DNA of 64,000 bases from Opitutia bacterium (GTDB taxonomy: Bacteria > Verrucomicrobiota > Verrucomicrobiia > Opitutales > Opitutaceae). The translations under genes and the position numbers were made by a program. The notes under the pieces were generated by a model. That model had not been told where the DNA came from. It saw only the letters and a list, made by a program, of their open reading frames with translations, and did no database searches. Numbering within the stretch: position 1 is the first letter of the stretch; each line of letters begins with the position of its first letter. The stretch is from NCBI GenBank assembly GCA_016190985.1, contig JACPPI010000001.1:1-64000 (forward strand), read 5' to 3'. Shown piece after piece: positions 6,735 to 15,697 of the stretch.

Positions 6735-7394
6735 GTGAAAAAGAAACTCAAGCTGATCATCTTCGACTGCGACTCGACGCTCAGTGCCATTGAAGGCATC
6801 GACGAGCTGGCGCGCGCGCGCGGGCCGCAGGTCTTCGCCGAGGTCGAGGCCATGACCCGCGACGCCATGGAAGGGAAGATTCCCGTGGAGGAGGTCTTTG
6901 CCCGCCGGTTGGACATCATCCGTCCCTCCCGGACGAATGTCGCGGCAGTCGGTCGGCTCTACGTCGAGCAGGTGGAACCCACGGTGCAGGCCACAATCAA
7001 GCAGCTCAAGGCCGCGGGCTGGACGCCGGTGATCCTCAGCGGCGGTTTTCGCCAGGCCATCGAGCCGCTGGCGGCGCACCTTGGTATCGCGCGCATCGAG
7101 GCGGTGGACCTGCACTTTGACGCGAAGGGCGAGTTCGTCGGGTTCGACGAGAAATTCCCCACGACCCGCTCCGGCGGCAAACCGGTGGTCGTCATCGCAC
7201 TCAAGCAAGAGCTGAAGCCGGCGCGCACCGTGATGGTCGGTGACGGCGTCAGCGACCTTGAGACCAAGCCGGTGGTCGACCTGTTCGTCGGGTTTGGCCG
7301 CTATACGCCGCGCGAAAGAGTGAGGACGGGTGCAGCGGTGTTCATCAACAACCTCGCTGATCTGCCGGCAGCGTTGACGAAGCTCGGCACCTGA
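6735..7394 (+). CDS. serB: SerB-like phosphoserine phosphatase (HAD family)
   Basis: The protein of about 219 residues has all HAD motifs: IIFDCDSTLSAIEGIDELA (DxDxT), VILSGGF (motif II), a lysine before VIALKQ, and MVGDGVSDLE (motif III). The E-rich cap and spacing match phosphoserine phosphatase, the last step of serine synthesis, although a related HAD phosphatase is possible. No ATG precedes the domain. The GTG at 6735 (or the adjacent GTG at 6732) is chosen because the ORF-track TTG start at 6699 lies in repeat-like intergenic sequence. Confidence 0.85.
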   Translation: MKKKLKLIIFDCDSTLSAIEGIDELARARGPQVFAEVEAMTRDAMEGKIPVEEVFARRLDIIRPSRTNVAAVGRLYVEQVEPTVQATIKQLKAAGWTPVILSGGFRQAIEPLAAHLGIARIEAVDLHFDAKGEFVGFDEKFPTTRSGGKPVVVIALKQELKPARTVMVGDGVSDLETKPVVDLFVGFGRYTPRERVRTGAAVFINNLADLPAALTKLGT

Positions 7395-7436
7395 CATTGC
7401 CTAGGGCGTGTTCGCAGAACGCCAAATAACCGGGCC

Positions 7437-7524
7437 TGTCATTCTGAGCGAAGCGAAGAATCCATGCATTCGCAGGCGACATCACGCTCGTAACCGTGGA
7501 TCCTTCGCTGCGCTCAGGATGACA
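7437..7524. repeat. Inverted repeat TGTCATTCTGAGCGAAGCGA... (family C, copy 1)
   Basis: The left arm TGTCATTCTGAGCGAAGCGA...TCCA (7437-7464) pairs with TGGATCC...GGATGACA (7497-7524). Both arms also contain the smaller palindrome GAGCGAAGCG / CGCTGCGCTC. A second copy of the same design is at 16413-16499. Confidence 0.85.
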
Positions 7525-7553
7525 ATCCGTTTTGCTCCATTCACTGCCGGCCC

Positions 7554-8891
7554 ATGCTCGCCCTGACCATCATTCCGACCGAGGGCGGCCCGGAAATCCC
7601 GCCGGCGCTAATCATTCCCTTCGGTTTGTTGCTGCTGCTGATTGCTACGATGCCACTGGCGCCAGCGAAGCTGAAGCACCTCTGGGAGCACTATTATCCG
7701 CATGTGGCTGTGACCCTGGGCCTGCTGGTCGCGGGTTGGTATCTGGTCGGGATGCCAGCGGGAGAACGCATCATCGGCCACACGCTGCATGAATATTTCT
7801 CCTTCATCTGCCTGATCGGGTCGCTGTTCGTTGTGGCGGGCGGCATCCACCTCAAGGTCAAGGGCGAGGGCACGCCGCTGGCCAACGTGGCCTTCCTCGC
7901 GGTGGCCGCGGTGGTCACCAACTTCATCGGCACGACCGGGGCCTCGATGCTGCTGATCCGGCCTTGGATCCGAGTGAACAAGTATCGGATCAGCGCTTTC
8001 CACATCGTGTTTTTCATCTTCATCGTGTCGAACTGCGGCGGGGCGCTGACACCCATCGGGGATCCGCCGCTTTTCCTCGGCTACCTGCGCGGGGTGCCTT
8101 TCTTCTGGCTGGTGGAGCACGCCATCCTGCCTTGGACGTTTGTCAACGGGCTGCTGCTCGGGGCGTTTTATGTCTTCGACCGCCACAGTTTCTCCAAGGT
8201 GGCGGCCACGGTGCGATCGCACGCCACGCAGGAACACGAGACGTGGAGTTGCGACGGAATGATCAATGTCCTCTTCCTTCTCGCGATCATCGTCGGGGTG
8301 TTCCTGCCGGCGGAATATTTCATTCGCGAAGCGGTGCTGCTCGGCGCTGCGCTGGCCTCGTATAATCTCACACCGAAGCCGGTGCACCAGGAAAACCACT
8401 TCAACTTTGCGCCGGTCAAGGAGGTGGCCTGGCTCTTCCTCGGCATCTTCCTCACCATGATGCCGGCGCTGGGCTATCTGGAAAAACACGGCAAGGAGAC
8501 GGGGCTGACCAAGCCCGCGCAGTATTATTACGCCACCGGTTCGCTCTCCGCTGTGCTCGACAATGCGCCGACCTACCTGAACTTCCTCAAACTCGCCGAG
8601 GTGACGTTCGTGACCGAGACGCCGGAGGAAATCGCCGCCGGCGGAGGCGACTACGACAAACGCGCAGTGGCACAGCTGCTCAAGACGGCGCCGCAGTTCG
8701 TCGTGGCGCTCAGCCTGGGGGCGGTGTTCTTCGGGGCGATGACCTACATCGGCAACGGGCCGAACTTCATGGTCAAGAGCATCGCCGAAAGCTCAGGGGT
8801 GAAGGTGCCCACCTTCTTCGGTTTTTTATTCAAATACAGCCTGCCGATCCTGCTTCCGATACTGGTGCTCGCCGCGTGGCTATTTATCTAG
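7554..8891 (+). CDS. Sodium:proton antiporter, NhaD/ArsB-like (IT superfamily)
   Basis: The 445-residue membrane protein has roughly 11-12 hydrophobic segments. The conserved ion-transporter motifs include VVTNFIGTTGASMLLIRP (about residues 120-137) and NCGGALTPIGDPPLFLGYL (about 160-178), typical of NhaD-like Na+/H+ antiporters. A late VLDNAPTYLNFL and YIGNGPNFMVKSIAE repeat the re-entrant signature. It probably exports Na+ in exchange for H+ at the inner membrane. It stands alone after a family C repeat. Confidence 0.87.
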   Translation: MLALTIIPTEGGPEIPPALIIPFGLLLLLIATMPLAPAKLKHLWEHYYPHVAVTLGLLVAGWYLVGMPAGERIIGHTLHEYFSFICLIGSLFVVAGGIHLKVKGEGTPLANVAFLAVAAVVTNFIGTTGASMLLIRPWIRVNKYRISAFHIVFFIFIVSNCGGALTPIGDPPLFLGYLRGVPFFWLVEHAILPWTFVNGLLLGAFYVFDRHSFSKVAATVRSHATQEHETWSCDGMINVLFLLAIIVGVFLPAEYFIREAVLLGAALASYNLTPKPVHQENHFNFAPVKEVAWLFLGIFLTMMPALGYLEKHGKETGLTKPAQYYYATGSLSAVLDNAPTYLNFLKLAEVTFVTETPEEIAAGGGDYDKRAVAQLLKTAPQFVVALSLGAVFFGAMTYIGNGPNFMVKSIAESSGVKVPTFFGFLFKYSLPILLPILVLAAWLFI

Positions 8892-8929
8892 GCGTCGGCC
8901 CTAGTGGCTTGCTTGACGCAATTCTCAGG

Positions 8930-9301
8930 TCAGCGAAAGAACGAAAAACGTCCGCCCCCTTCCTCAATATCTTCTTCTGAAGTTACGTCGGTTTTGAGTG
9001 ATGAGACGGCCTCTTCCGGAAAGCCACCTTCGGACATTCGCTTTTTCAATGCGGTTGTTGCCTCTCGGAGCGCAATGTCACGGAAGATATTCTTATCCAC
9101 TCGTGTGCGGCAAATGAACCAAACGAACATGTTTTCGGGGCTACCGCTAAAATCGGCGAGCAGCTCCGAATCGACGATCGGATAGGACGAGCTGTCCTGT
9201 TCTTTCTTATGAAAATCAAGGCAGGCGGACATCACATTAACCCACTTGGCGGTCTCGAGATACTTGGCATCTCGTTTTTGTTTTGTGCGCCTGCTGGTCA
9301 T
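8930..9301 (-). CDS. Hypothetical protein, lower GC than neighbours
   Basis: This is a 123-residue hydrophilic protein (MTSRRTKQKRDAKYLETAKW...GGGRFSFFR) with no recognised domain. The codons use many A/T third positions (TCT, GAA, AAA), unlike the strongly GC3-rich neighbours, so recent transfer is likely. The segment DSELLADFSGSPENMFVWFICR is the most conserved-looking part. It lies between the antiporter and gdhA. No partner gene is apparent. Confidence 0.6.
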   Translation of the reverse strand: MTSRRTKQKRDAKYLETAKWVNVMSACLDFHKKEQDSSSYPIVDSELLADFSGSPENMFVWFICRTRVDKNIFRDIALREATTALKKRMSEGGFPEEAVSSLKTDVTSEEDIEEGGGRFSFFR

Positions 9302-9351
9302 CGGACCATGTCGAAAACTTTATCCATCTCACGGCGTTGGCCTTCGTATTG

Positions 9352-10620
9352 TCACGGGAACAGCCCGCGCATGGCCTTGGCCTCGGAGACGCGCGAGATG
9401 CCGAGCACGAGGGCGGCGGTGCGGCGGCTGCAGTTGTATTTCTTCTGCGTCTCGTCGACCGAGGCCTTGGCCTTGGCGAGCATGCGGTGCAGCTTGTCGA
9501 AGACCTCGTTTTTCGTCCAATAGTAGTTCTGGAGGTTCTGCAGCCACTCGAAGTAGGAGACGATCACGCCGCCGGAGTTGCAGAGCACATCGGGGATGAT
9601 CTGGATGTCGCCCCGCTGGCTGAGGATCTGGTCGGCCTCGTTGGTGGTGGGGCCGTTGGCGCCCTCGGCGATGAGCCGGCATTTCAGTTTGCCGGCGTTT
9701 TCCGCCGTGATGACGCGCTCGAGGGCGGCGGGGATGAGGACGGTGCAGGGCTGCTCGAGGAGCTGCTCGTTGGTCAGCGCCTCGCCGCCGGGGAAGCCCT
9801 TGAGCGATTTGTTTTTCGCGGTGTATTCCGCGGCGGCCTTGAGGTCGATGCCCTTGGGATTGTAGATGCCGCCGGTGAAGTCGGAGATGCCGGTGATCTC
9901 GGCGCCCCAGTGATAGAGCGCGCGGGCGGCCTCGCTGCCGACATTGCCGAAGCCCTGGACGATGACGGTGGTTTTCTCCGCCTCGACGCCCATGTCCTCG
10001 AGGTAGGCCTTCACGAACCAGGCGACGCCCTCGCCGGTGGCCTCGGTGCGGCCGAGCGAGCCGCCGAGGGAGATGGGTTTGCCGGTGATGACGCCGGGCT
10101 CGTAGTAGCCCTTGTGGTTGGAATAGGTGTCCATCATCCACGCCATGACCTGCGCGTTGGTGCCGACGTCGGGCGCGGGGATGTCGACGTTGGGCCCGAT
10201 GAAGGGCGTGATCTCCTGCATGTAGCGGCGGGAAAGGCGCTCCAGCTCGGTGGCGGACATGTCGCGGGCGTTGACGATCACGCCGCCCTTGGCCCCGCCG
10301 TAGGGCAGGCCGACGAGCGAGCATTTCCAGCTCATCCACATGGCCAGCGCCGCGACCTCGCCGAGGGTCACGTCCTGGTGGAAGCGGATGCCGCCCTTGG
10401 CCGGGCCGGTGGAGAGGTTGTGCTGCACCCGGTAGCCCTCGAACAGCTCGACCTTGCCGCTGTCCATGCGGACGGGCATCGCGACCACGACGCAGCGGCG
10501 GGGGCGCTTGGTGCGTTCACGGAGCCCGGCCTCCATGCCGAGGATGTCGGCGGCGGCGTCGAACTGGTTGCAGGCCTGCTGGAAAACAGGGGAGCTGTAG
10601 ATGGTTTGGTGATGGGACAT
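9352..10620 (-). CDS. gdhA: Glutamate dehydrogenase (Glu/Leu/Phe/Val dehydrogenase family)
   Basis: The enzyme interconverts glutamate and 2-oxoglutarate plus ammonia with NAD(P)H. At 422 residues it matches the hexameric family. Visible motifs are YRVQHNLSTGPAKGGIRFH (substrate site), LPYGGAKGGV with the catalytic Lys, DIPAPDVGTNAQVMAW, and the Rossmann motif VQGFGNVGSEAA. The C-terminal helices (IPDVLCNSGGVIVSYFEWLQN) are typical. The ATG at 10620 is the first in-frame start. The gene is monocistronic and divergent from uvrB. Confidence 0.95.
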   Translation of the reverse strand: MSHHQTIYSSPVFQQACNQFDAAADILGMEAGLRERTKRPRRCVVVAMPVRMDSGKVELFEGYRVQHNLSTGPAKGGIRFHQDVTLGEVAALAMWMSWKCSLVGLPYGGAKGGVIVNARDMSATELERLSRRYMQEITPFIGPNVDIPAPDVGTNAQVMAWMMDTYSNHKGYYEPGVITGKPISLGGSLGRTEATGEGVAWFVKAYLEDMGVEAEKTTVIVQGFGNVGSEAARALYHWGAEITGISDFTGGIYNPKGIDLKAAAEYTAKNKSLKGFPGGEALTNEQLLEQPCTVLIPAALERVITAENAGKLKCRLIAEGANGPTTNEADQILSQRGDIQIIPDVLCNSGGVIVSYFEWLQNLQNYYWTKNEVFDKLHRMLAKAKASVDETQKKYNCSRRTAALVLGISRVSEAKAMRGLFP

Positions 10621-10839
10621 GGGGAAGGGGCGGAGCGCCCGTTGTTTGTTGGCGCGAAGCTAGCGGCATTCGCGCGGGTTTGGCAATGGGCTTCGGGCCG
10701 GGCCGGGGGCAATCACGCCGGCTAATCCGGCCGCTCGCGCGGTTGATAGCCGCGATCGCCTCCGGCTTGCAAATGGCTGGTGGCTGGCGAGCTTGCCCAG
10801 TGGCTTGCTTTGGTGCAGGCCATTTGCCCCGGCCCGCCC

Positions 10840-12855
10840 ATGGCACTGTTCCAACTGCACTCGGATTACCAGCCGACCGGCGACCAGCCGGCCGCGATCG
10901 CGCAGTTGGTGGCCTCGTTCCGCGCCGGGAATCGCGCCCAGACCCTGCTGGGCGTCACCGGCTCGGGCAAGACCTTCACGATGGCCAATGTCATCGCCCA
11001 GCTCGACCGGCCGGTGCTCATCATCTCGCACAACAAGACGCTCGCCGCGCAGCTCTACTCCGAGTTCAAGGGCTTCTTCCCCGGGAACGCCGTCGAATAC
11101 TTCGTCAGCTACTACGACTACTACCAGCCCGAGGCCTATGTGCCGTCGAGCGACACCTTCATCGAGAAGGACTCGTCCATCAACGAGGAGATCGAGCGGC
11201 TGCGCATCGCCACGACCAGCTCGCTTGTCAGCCGGCGCGACGTGATCGTGGTGGCGAGCGTCTCCTGCATCTACGGTCTCGGCTCGCCCGAGGATTTCGC
11301 CGCCATGCGCATCACCCTGCGCCGGGGCGGCAGCCTGAACCGCAACAAGCTTCTCGAACGCCTCGTGGAGAACATCTACGAGCGGAACGACTGCGAGCTG
11401 AAGCGCGGGGCCTTCCGCGTGCGCGGCGACACGGTGGACGTGATGCCGGCCTACCTCGAGCACGGCCTGCGCGTGGAGTTTTTCGGTGACGAAATCGAGG
11501 CGCTCACGGAGTTCGAGCCGGTCAGCGGCGCCGTGCTGCGCAAGATTGACCAGTTCGACCTCTATCCCGCCAACCAGTATGTCACGAGCAAGGGCCGCCT
11601 CGACCACGCGATCAAGGCCATCAAGGCCGAACTGGAGGAGCGCGTGGCCTTCTTTGAGAAAAACCAGCAATACCTCGAGGCCCAGCGCATCCGCATGCGG
11701 ACGAACTACGACCTCGAGATGCTCCAGGAGATGGGGTTTTGCAGCGGCATCGAGAACTATTCGGCGCACCTGACGGCGCGGAAGCCCGGCGACCGGCCCT
11801 TCTGCCTGATCGATTTCTTCGCGAAGGATTTCCTGCTCTTCGTGGACGAGAGCCATGTGACGATCCCGCAGGTCGGCGGCATGTATAACGGCGACATCGC
11901 CCGCAAAAAGACGCTGGTGAACTTCGGCTTCCGCCTGCCCTCGGCGCTCGACAACCGGCCGCAGAGTTTCGAGGAGTTCCAGAGAATCACCGGCCAGACC
12001 CTCTATGTGTCGGCGACGCCGGCGCCTTTCGAGCTGGAGAAATCCGCCGTGATCGCCGAGCAGGTCATCCGCCCGACCGGTCTGCTCGATCCGGAAATCG
12101 TGCTGCGGCCGACCAAGGGCCAGGTCGAACACCTGATCGGCGAATGCCGCCTGGCGGCGGAGCAGGGCGAGCGGGTTCTGGTCACAACCCTGACGAAACG
12201 ACTTTCGGAGGATCTGACCACCCATCTGCGCGAATCCAGGATCCGCGTCGAATACCTGCACTCCGACATCGACGCGCTGGAGCGGGTCGAAATCCTCCGC
12301 AACCTGCGGCAGGGCAACTTTGACGTGCTCATCGGCATCAACCTGCTGCGCGAGGGCCTTGACCTGCCCGAGGTGGCGCTGGTGGCGGTGCTGGATGCCG
12401 ACAAGGAAGGCTTCCTGCGCAGCGCGACCAGCCTCATGCAGACCGCCGGCCGCGCCGCGCGGCACGAGAAGGGTCGCGTCATCTTCTACGCCGATGTCGT
12501 CACCGAATCCATCCGCCGCACCGTCGACGAGGTCACGCGCCGCCGCGCCAAGCAGCTCGCCTACAACGCGGCGCACAGGATCACGCCCCGCAGCGTGAAA
12601 CGCGGCGTGCAGGCCAGCCTCCACACCTACGACGGCAGCGGCACGGACACGACGCTGGCGGTGGCGGAGTCGGCGGACGACGTCGCGGCCGTGGTCGCCG
12701 AGCTGGAGGACGAGATGCAGGAGGCCGCCAACAAACTGGAGTTCGAGCGCGCCGCGTTGCTGCGCGACCAGATCAATTTGCTGAAATCAGGCGACTACCG
12801 GCGCCCCGCCAAGGAATCGTCCTACCGGCAGAAGCCCGCGAAAGGGCGCAAGTGA
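10840..12855 (+). CDS. uvrB: Excinuclease ABC subunit B
   Basis: UvrB is the damage-verifying helicase subunit of nucleotide excision repair, loaded by UvrA and recruiting UvrC. The 671-residue protein has Walker A GVTGSGKTFTM, the beta-hairpin region YYDYYQPEAYVPSSD, DEAD-like DESHVTIPQVGGMYNGD, helicase motif VI QTAGRAARHEKGRVIFYAD, and a C-terminal UVR domain (ELEDEMQEAANKLEFERAALLRDQI). The start MALFQLHSDYQPTGDQ at 10840 fits the family; the ORF-track start 60 bases upstream adds an unrelated segment. Confidence 0.98.
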   Translation: MALFQLHSDYQPTGDQPAAIAQLVASFRAGNRAQTLLGVTGSGKTFTMANVIAQLDRPVLIISHNKTLAAQLYSEFKGFFPGNAVEYFVSYYDYYQPEAYVPSSDTFIEKDSSINEEIERLRIATTSSLVSRRDVIVVASVSCIYGLGSPEDFAAMRITLRRGGSLNRNKLLERLVENIYERNDCELKRGAFRVRGDTVDVMPAYLEHGLRVEFFGDEIEALTEFEPVSGAVLRKIDQFDLYPANQYVTSKGRLDHAIKAIKAELEERVAFFEKNQQYLEAQRIRMRTNYDLEMLQEMGFCSGIENYSAHLTARKPGDRPFCLIDFFAKDFLLFVDESHVTIPQVGGMYNGDIARKKTLVNFGFRLPSALDNRPQSFEEFQRITGQTLYVSATPAPFELEKSAVIAEQVIRPTGLLDPEIVLRPTKGQVEHLIGECRLAAEQGERVLVTTLTKRLSEDLTTHLRESRIRVEYLHSDIDALERVEILRNLRQGNFDVLIGINLLREGLDLPEVALVAVLDADKEGFLRSATSLMQTAGRAARHEKGRVIFYADVVTESIRRTVDEVTRRRAKQLAYNAAHRITPRSVKRGVQASLHTYDGSGTDTTLAVAESADDVAAVVAELEDEMQEAANKLEFERAALLRDQINLLKSGDYRRPAKESSYRQKPAKGRK

Positions 12856-12863
12856 TTTTTCCT

Positions 12864-13006
12864 GGAGGCGGGGTGCCCTCACCCCGCAAGACACAGTCAG
12901 CGCAATCTCAATCTGAGCGGGGTGAAGGCGCCCGCTGATGTCAACTAATAGTTTACATCAGCCGGCAGCGCAATTTGGAAATGGCGGGGTGAGGGCACCC
13001 CGCCTC
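12864..13006. repeat. BIME-like block: family A-related REP pair around a palindrome
   Basis: GGAGGCGGGGTGCCCTCACC... (12864-12887) and the inverted copy GCGGGGTGAGGGCACCCCGC... (12984-13006) enclose about 96 bases that include a further palindrome at 12934-12962. It sits between convergent uvrB and the gene at 13014-13679, where it may also end transcription. The loop sequence differs from the RAYT-flanking copies, with CCC/GGG in the stem. Confidence 0.8.
12934..12962. repeat. Palindrome GCTGATGTCAACTA-A-TAGTTTACATCAGC (family B, copy 1)
   Basis: The 14-bp arms have one mismatch. It is the same core as the perfect 41-bp palindrome at 18150-18190. It lies inside the REP pair 12864-13006. 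Confidence 0.75.
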
Positions 13007-13013
13007 TGTTCCG

Positions 13014-13679
13014 TCACTCCGGCAGCGAGTCGTCCAAATCCTCGTTCAGGCGGCACTCGTTCATGACGCGCAGCCAGATCTCGCGCAGGTCAAAGAGGCG
13101 CGGCAGGGCGTAGTCACGATAACGCAGGGCGGACGGAGACGCGGCCACATCGGGCTGGCCGAGCCGGGCAAGGGTGAGGTTGAGTTCGCGCAAGGCGCGC
13201 TTGAACAGGCAGACCGCGAGCGTGTAGTCGCCCATCTCCAGGGCCTGCACGGCCTGCAGCGCCTGTTCGTTGCCGCGATAGAGCAGGGCTTGGAGGGAAA
13301 TCCCGAGGGCGGCGGGCACCCGGTCCGGTTGGATGGCCAGACGCTCCCAGCGGGCCAGCAGGCTCACGTAGAGCGCGCGGGTGGAAATGTAGACCGGGTT
13401 GCGGTGCAGCGTGCAGGGGTCCCATTCGCCGTCGAAGAGATCCTCGGCCTCCGCCTCGCCGGTCTCCTCGCCGTTGTCCGCCATTTCCCAGCCCATGCGG
13501 CGGGCGGCCTCGTCCACGCGGTCGATGGCCGAGGGGATCTGGTCGTAGTGCTTGATGTATTCGTGGACGGCGGCCTCCTGCGCCCCGAGGTATTTCTGCC
13601 AGTCCAGCTCCGTCCAGGCGAGCTCGCCGCGGTCTTCCCAGTCGCTGTCGAACAACCCGTCGGAGTCAGAATTGGTCAT
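13014..13679 (-). CDS. Hypothetical protein, acidic N-terminus
   Basis: This 221-residue soluble protein has a very acidic start (MTNSDSDGLFDSDWEDRGEL) and a helical C-terminal half with TPR-like character (ALEMGDYTLAVCLFKRALRELNLTLARLG). No family is recognised. There is no signal peptide or membrane segment. The start at 13679 is the ATG nearest the acidic N-terminus; the longer ORF reaches into a hairpin-rich gap. It is transcribed alone, converging with uvrB. Confidence 0.65.
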   Translation of the reverse strand: MTNSDSDGLFDSDWEDRGELAWTELDWQKYLGAQEAAVHEYIKHYDQIPSAIDRVDEAARRMGWEMADNGEETGEAEAEDLFDGEWDPCTLHRNPVYISTRALYVSLLARWERLAIQPDRVPAALGISLQALLYRGNEQALQAVQALEMGDYTLAVCLFKRALRELNLTLARLGQPDVAASPSALRYRDYALPRLFDLREIWLRVMNECRLNEDLDDSLPE

Positions 13680-13870
13680 GTAATGAAGGGGCCTTGCGGC
13701 TTGGATCCTGACAGTGCCCGGCTTGGGCCGGCTGGCAAATAAAATTCCGGGCATAGGCTGCAGCGGCGGTCTGCGACCGCCGTCCCTCTGTGATCGCCCC
13801 AACGGCGCTCCTGGAGCGTCGCCGCAGTGATCCGCCTTGAATCGCGCCCGGCGGCGGTTTTCCTGACGCC

Positions 13871-14146
13871 ATGCCCGCAGTGCAACATGCGACGGTCCAC
13901 TACAGCGGCCATGTGCAGGGCGTGGGTTTCCGCTACCAGGTCCTGCAGGTCGCGCAGGGCTTCGAGGTCGCGGGCCAGGTGCAAAACCTGCCCGACGGGC
14001 GGGTGCGGCTTGAGGCGGAGGGGCCGGCCGACGAGGTGCGCGAATTTCTGGCCGCCGTGCAGGAGCGGATGGAGGGCTTTATCCGCAAGGTTGAACAGGC
14101 GGAGTCGGTCCGCGCGCCGCAATTCTCGGGCTTCACCATCCGATGA
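13871..14146 (+). CDS. acyP: Acylphosphatase
   Basis: The 91-residue protein is full length for acylphosphatase, which hydrolyses acyl phosphates such as carbamoyl phosphate. The catalytic residues are visible: Arg in HYSGHVQGVGFRYQV and Asn in VQNLPDGRVRLEAEG. The stop overlaps the start of the ABC ATPase gene by 4 bases, making it the first gene of a tight four-gene cluster. The functional link to the transporter is not evident. Confidence 0.95.
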   Translation: MPAVQHATVHYSGHVQGVGFRYQVLQVAQGFEVAGQVQNLPDGRVRLEAEGPADEVREFLAAVQERMEGFIRKVEQAESVRAPQFSGFTIR

Positions 14147-14916
14147 GACCGGTCGCCCCCGACATCCCGGCGGTCGAGCTGCGCGCTTTCCGCAAAAGCT
14201 ACCGGCTCGGCTGGACGGGTGCGCGCGTCGGCGCCGTGCAGGACCTGTCGTTGCGCCTGGCGCCGGGACAGGTGCTCGGGTTGTTCGGACCCAACGGCTC
14301 CGGCAAGAGCACCACGCTCAAGGCTCTGGCCGGGCTTCTGCACCCGACCGCCGGCGAATGCCGGGTGTTTGACCACAGCGCCGGCAGCGCGGAGGCCCGC
14401 CCGCGCGTGGGCTACCTGCCGGAGGCGCCGCGTTTCGCGCCGCACCTGACCGGCCGAGAGTTCCTTTTCTATTGCGCGGGACTCAGCGGGCTGGGCGGGG
14501 AAGTCGCCGCGCAACGGGTCGGCGAGGTGCTCACGTGGAGCGGCCTGGCGGGCGCGGCCGGGCGGCGGATGGGAACCTATTCCAAGGGCATGAAGCAGCG
14601 CATCGGGCTGGCGCAGGCCATCGTGCACGATCCCGACCTGGTGCTGCTCGACGAGCCGGCCGGCGGGCTCGATCCGCAGGGCCGGCTGGCGCTCGATGGT
14701 TTGATTCGCGATCTGGCGGCGCGCGGCAAGACGGTGGTCTTCAGTTCGCATCTGCTCGACGCAGCCGGAGCTTTGTGCGACCGGATCGCGTTGCTGGGGA
14801 AAGGCCGGTTGCTGGCGGAAGGAACGACGGCGGAGTTGCTCGGCGCCGCGCCGGCCGCCCCGCCGGCGTCGCGCCTGGAGCAATTGTATCTGGACAGGAC
14901 AAACGGCCATGACTGA
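14143..14916 (+). CDS. ABC transporter ATP-binding protein (ABC-2 type)
   Basis: The 257-residue ATPase has Walker A LFGPNGSGKSTTLKALAG, Q-loop region YLPEAPRF, signature YSKGMKQRIGLAQ, Walker B LVLLDEPAGGLDPQG and H-loop VVFSSHLL. It most resembles the NatA/CcmA-type drug or ion exporter class. It overlaps acyP by 4 bases and the permease gene by 8, and so should work with that permease. The substrate is unknown. Confidence 0.93.
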   Translation: MRPVAPDIPAVELRAFRKSYRLGWTGARVGAVQDLSLRLAPGQVLGLFGPNGSGKSTTLKALAGLLHPTAGECRVFDHSAGSAEARPRVGYLPEAPRFAPHLTGREFLFYCAGLSGLGGEVAAQRVGEVLTWSGLAGAAGRRMGTYSKGMKQRIGLAQAIVHDPDLVLLDEPAGGLDPQGRLALDGLIRDLAARGKTVVFSSHLLDAAGALCDRIALLGKGRLLAEGTTAELLGAAPAAPPASRLEQLYLDRTNGHD

Positions 14917-15697
14917 ACCGAGACATCGAGGCGTCGGGGCCAGCCTCAACCGGATCCGGTTGGTGGCCGGGCACACCTTGGGCGAGGCTTTGCGGATGCG
15001 CCTGGTCTTGCTCTTCGCGGTCGCGGCGGTGTTGCTGCTGCTGGGAGCGCGCTGGCTGGCGGAATTTCATTTCGGCGCGCCGGAGTTGAAGCTCATCGGG
15101 GATTTCGGCCTCGGGACGATGGGCTTGCTGGGAACGCTGCTGGCCGCCCTCGCCACGGCCCAGTTGTTTTTCAACGATGTCGCCAACGGGGCGGCCGCGT
15201 GCGTGCTGACGCGGCCCGTGCGCCGCTGGGAATATGTCGCCGGCAAGCTGGCGGGTGTGGCCGCGCTGCTGGCGCTTTTCACGGCGGTTCTCGGGGGCCT
15301 GCTGGCCGGCTTGTTGCTCTGGCGCAGTGGTCAGCTCGGTGTGGCATCGGCGGGGTTGCCCGTGCTGCTCAGCGCCTGCGCGCTGCAATGGATGAAATTC
15401 ACCGTGATCGCGGCCATGACGCTGCTCGTCTGCACCTACGCCGGCACGGCGCTGTTCGCGAGCTGCGCCGGTCTGCTGCTGGCGGTCATCGGCCATCTGC
15501 GGCCCTTCGCCACCGGCGGCGGTTTGGGCTGGCTGCGCGTCTGGCCCAACCTGGCGCGGTTCGACGCCGAAGCCCTGCTCGCGTCGGGCCTGCCGCTGCC
15601 AGCCCAGCAATTGCTCGGGCTGGCCGTCTACTGGGCGGTCTGCGTGCTGCTGTCTGGTGTGCTCGCCTCCTATGCCTTCAAGCAGCGCGAGTTTTAA
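14909..15697 (+). CDS. ABC-2 family transporter permease
   Basis: This 262-residue membrane protein has about six hydrophobic segments: VLLFAVAAVLLLLGARW, GLLGTLLAALATAQLFF, VAALLALFTAVLGGLLAGLLL, and three later ones. NGAAACVLTRPVRRWEYVAGKLAGV is the characteristic ABC-2 permease cytoplasmic signature. It forms the membrane half of the transporter with the ATPase at 14143-14916, whose stop it overlaps. Confidence 0.9.
   Translation: MTEPRHRGVGASLNRIRLVAGHTLGEALRMRLVLLFAVAAVLLLLGARWLAEFHFGAPELKLIGDFGLGTMGLLGTLLAALATAQLFFNDVANGAAACVLTRPVRRWEYVAGKLAGVAALLALFTAVLGGLLAGLLLWRSGQLGVASAGLPVLLSACALQWMKFTVIAAMTLLVCTYAGTALFASCAGLLLAVIGHLRPFATGGGLGWLRVWPNLARFDAEALLASGLPLPAQQLLGLAVYWAVCVLLSGVLASYAFKQREF

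Noticed and set aside
10660-12624. 654-residue minus ORF opposite uvrB
   Set aside because: It is the complementary-frame shadow of uvrB in high-GC DNA; there is no protein-like motif.
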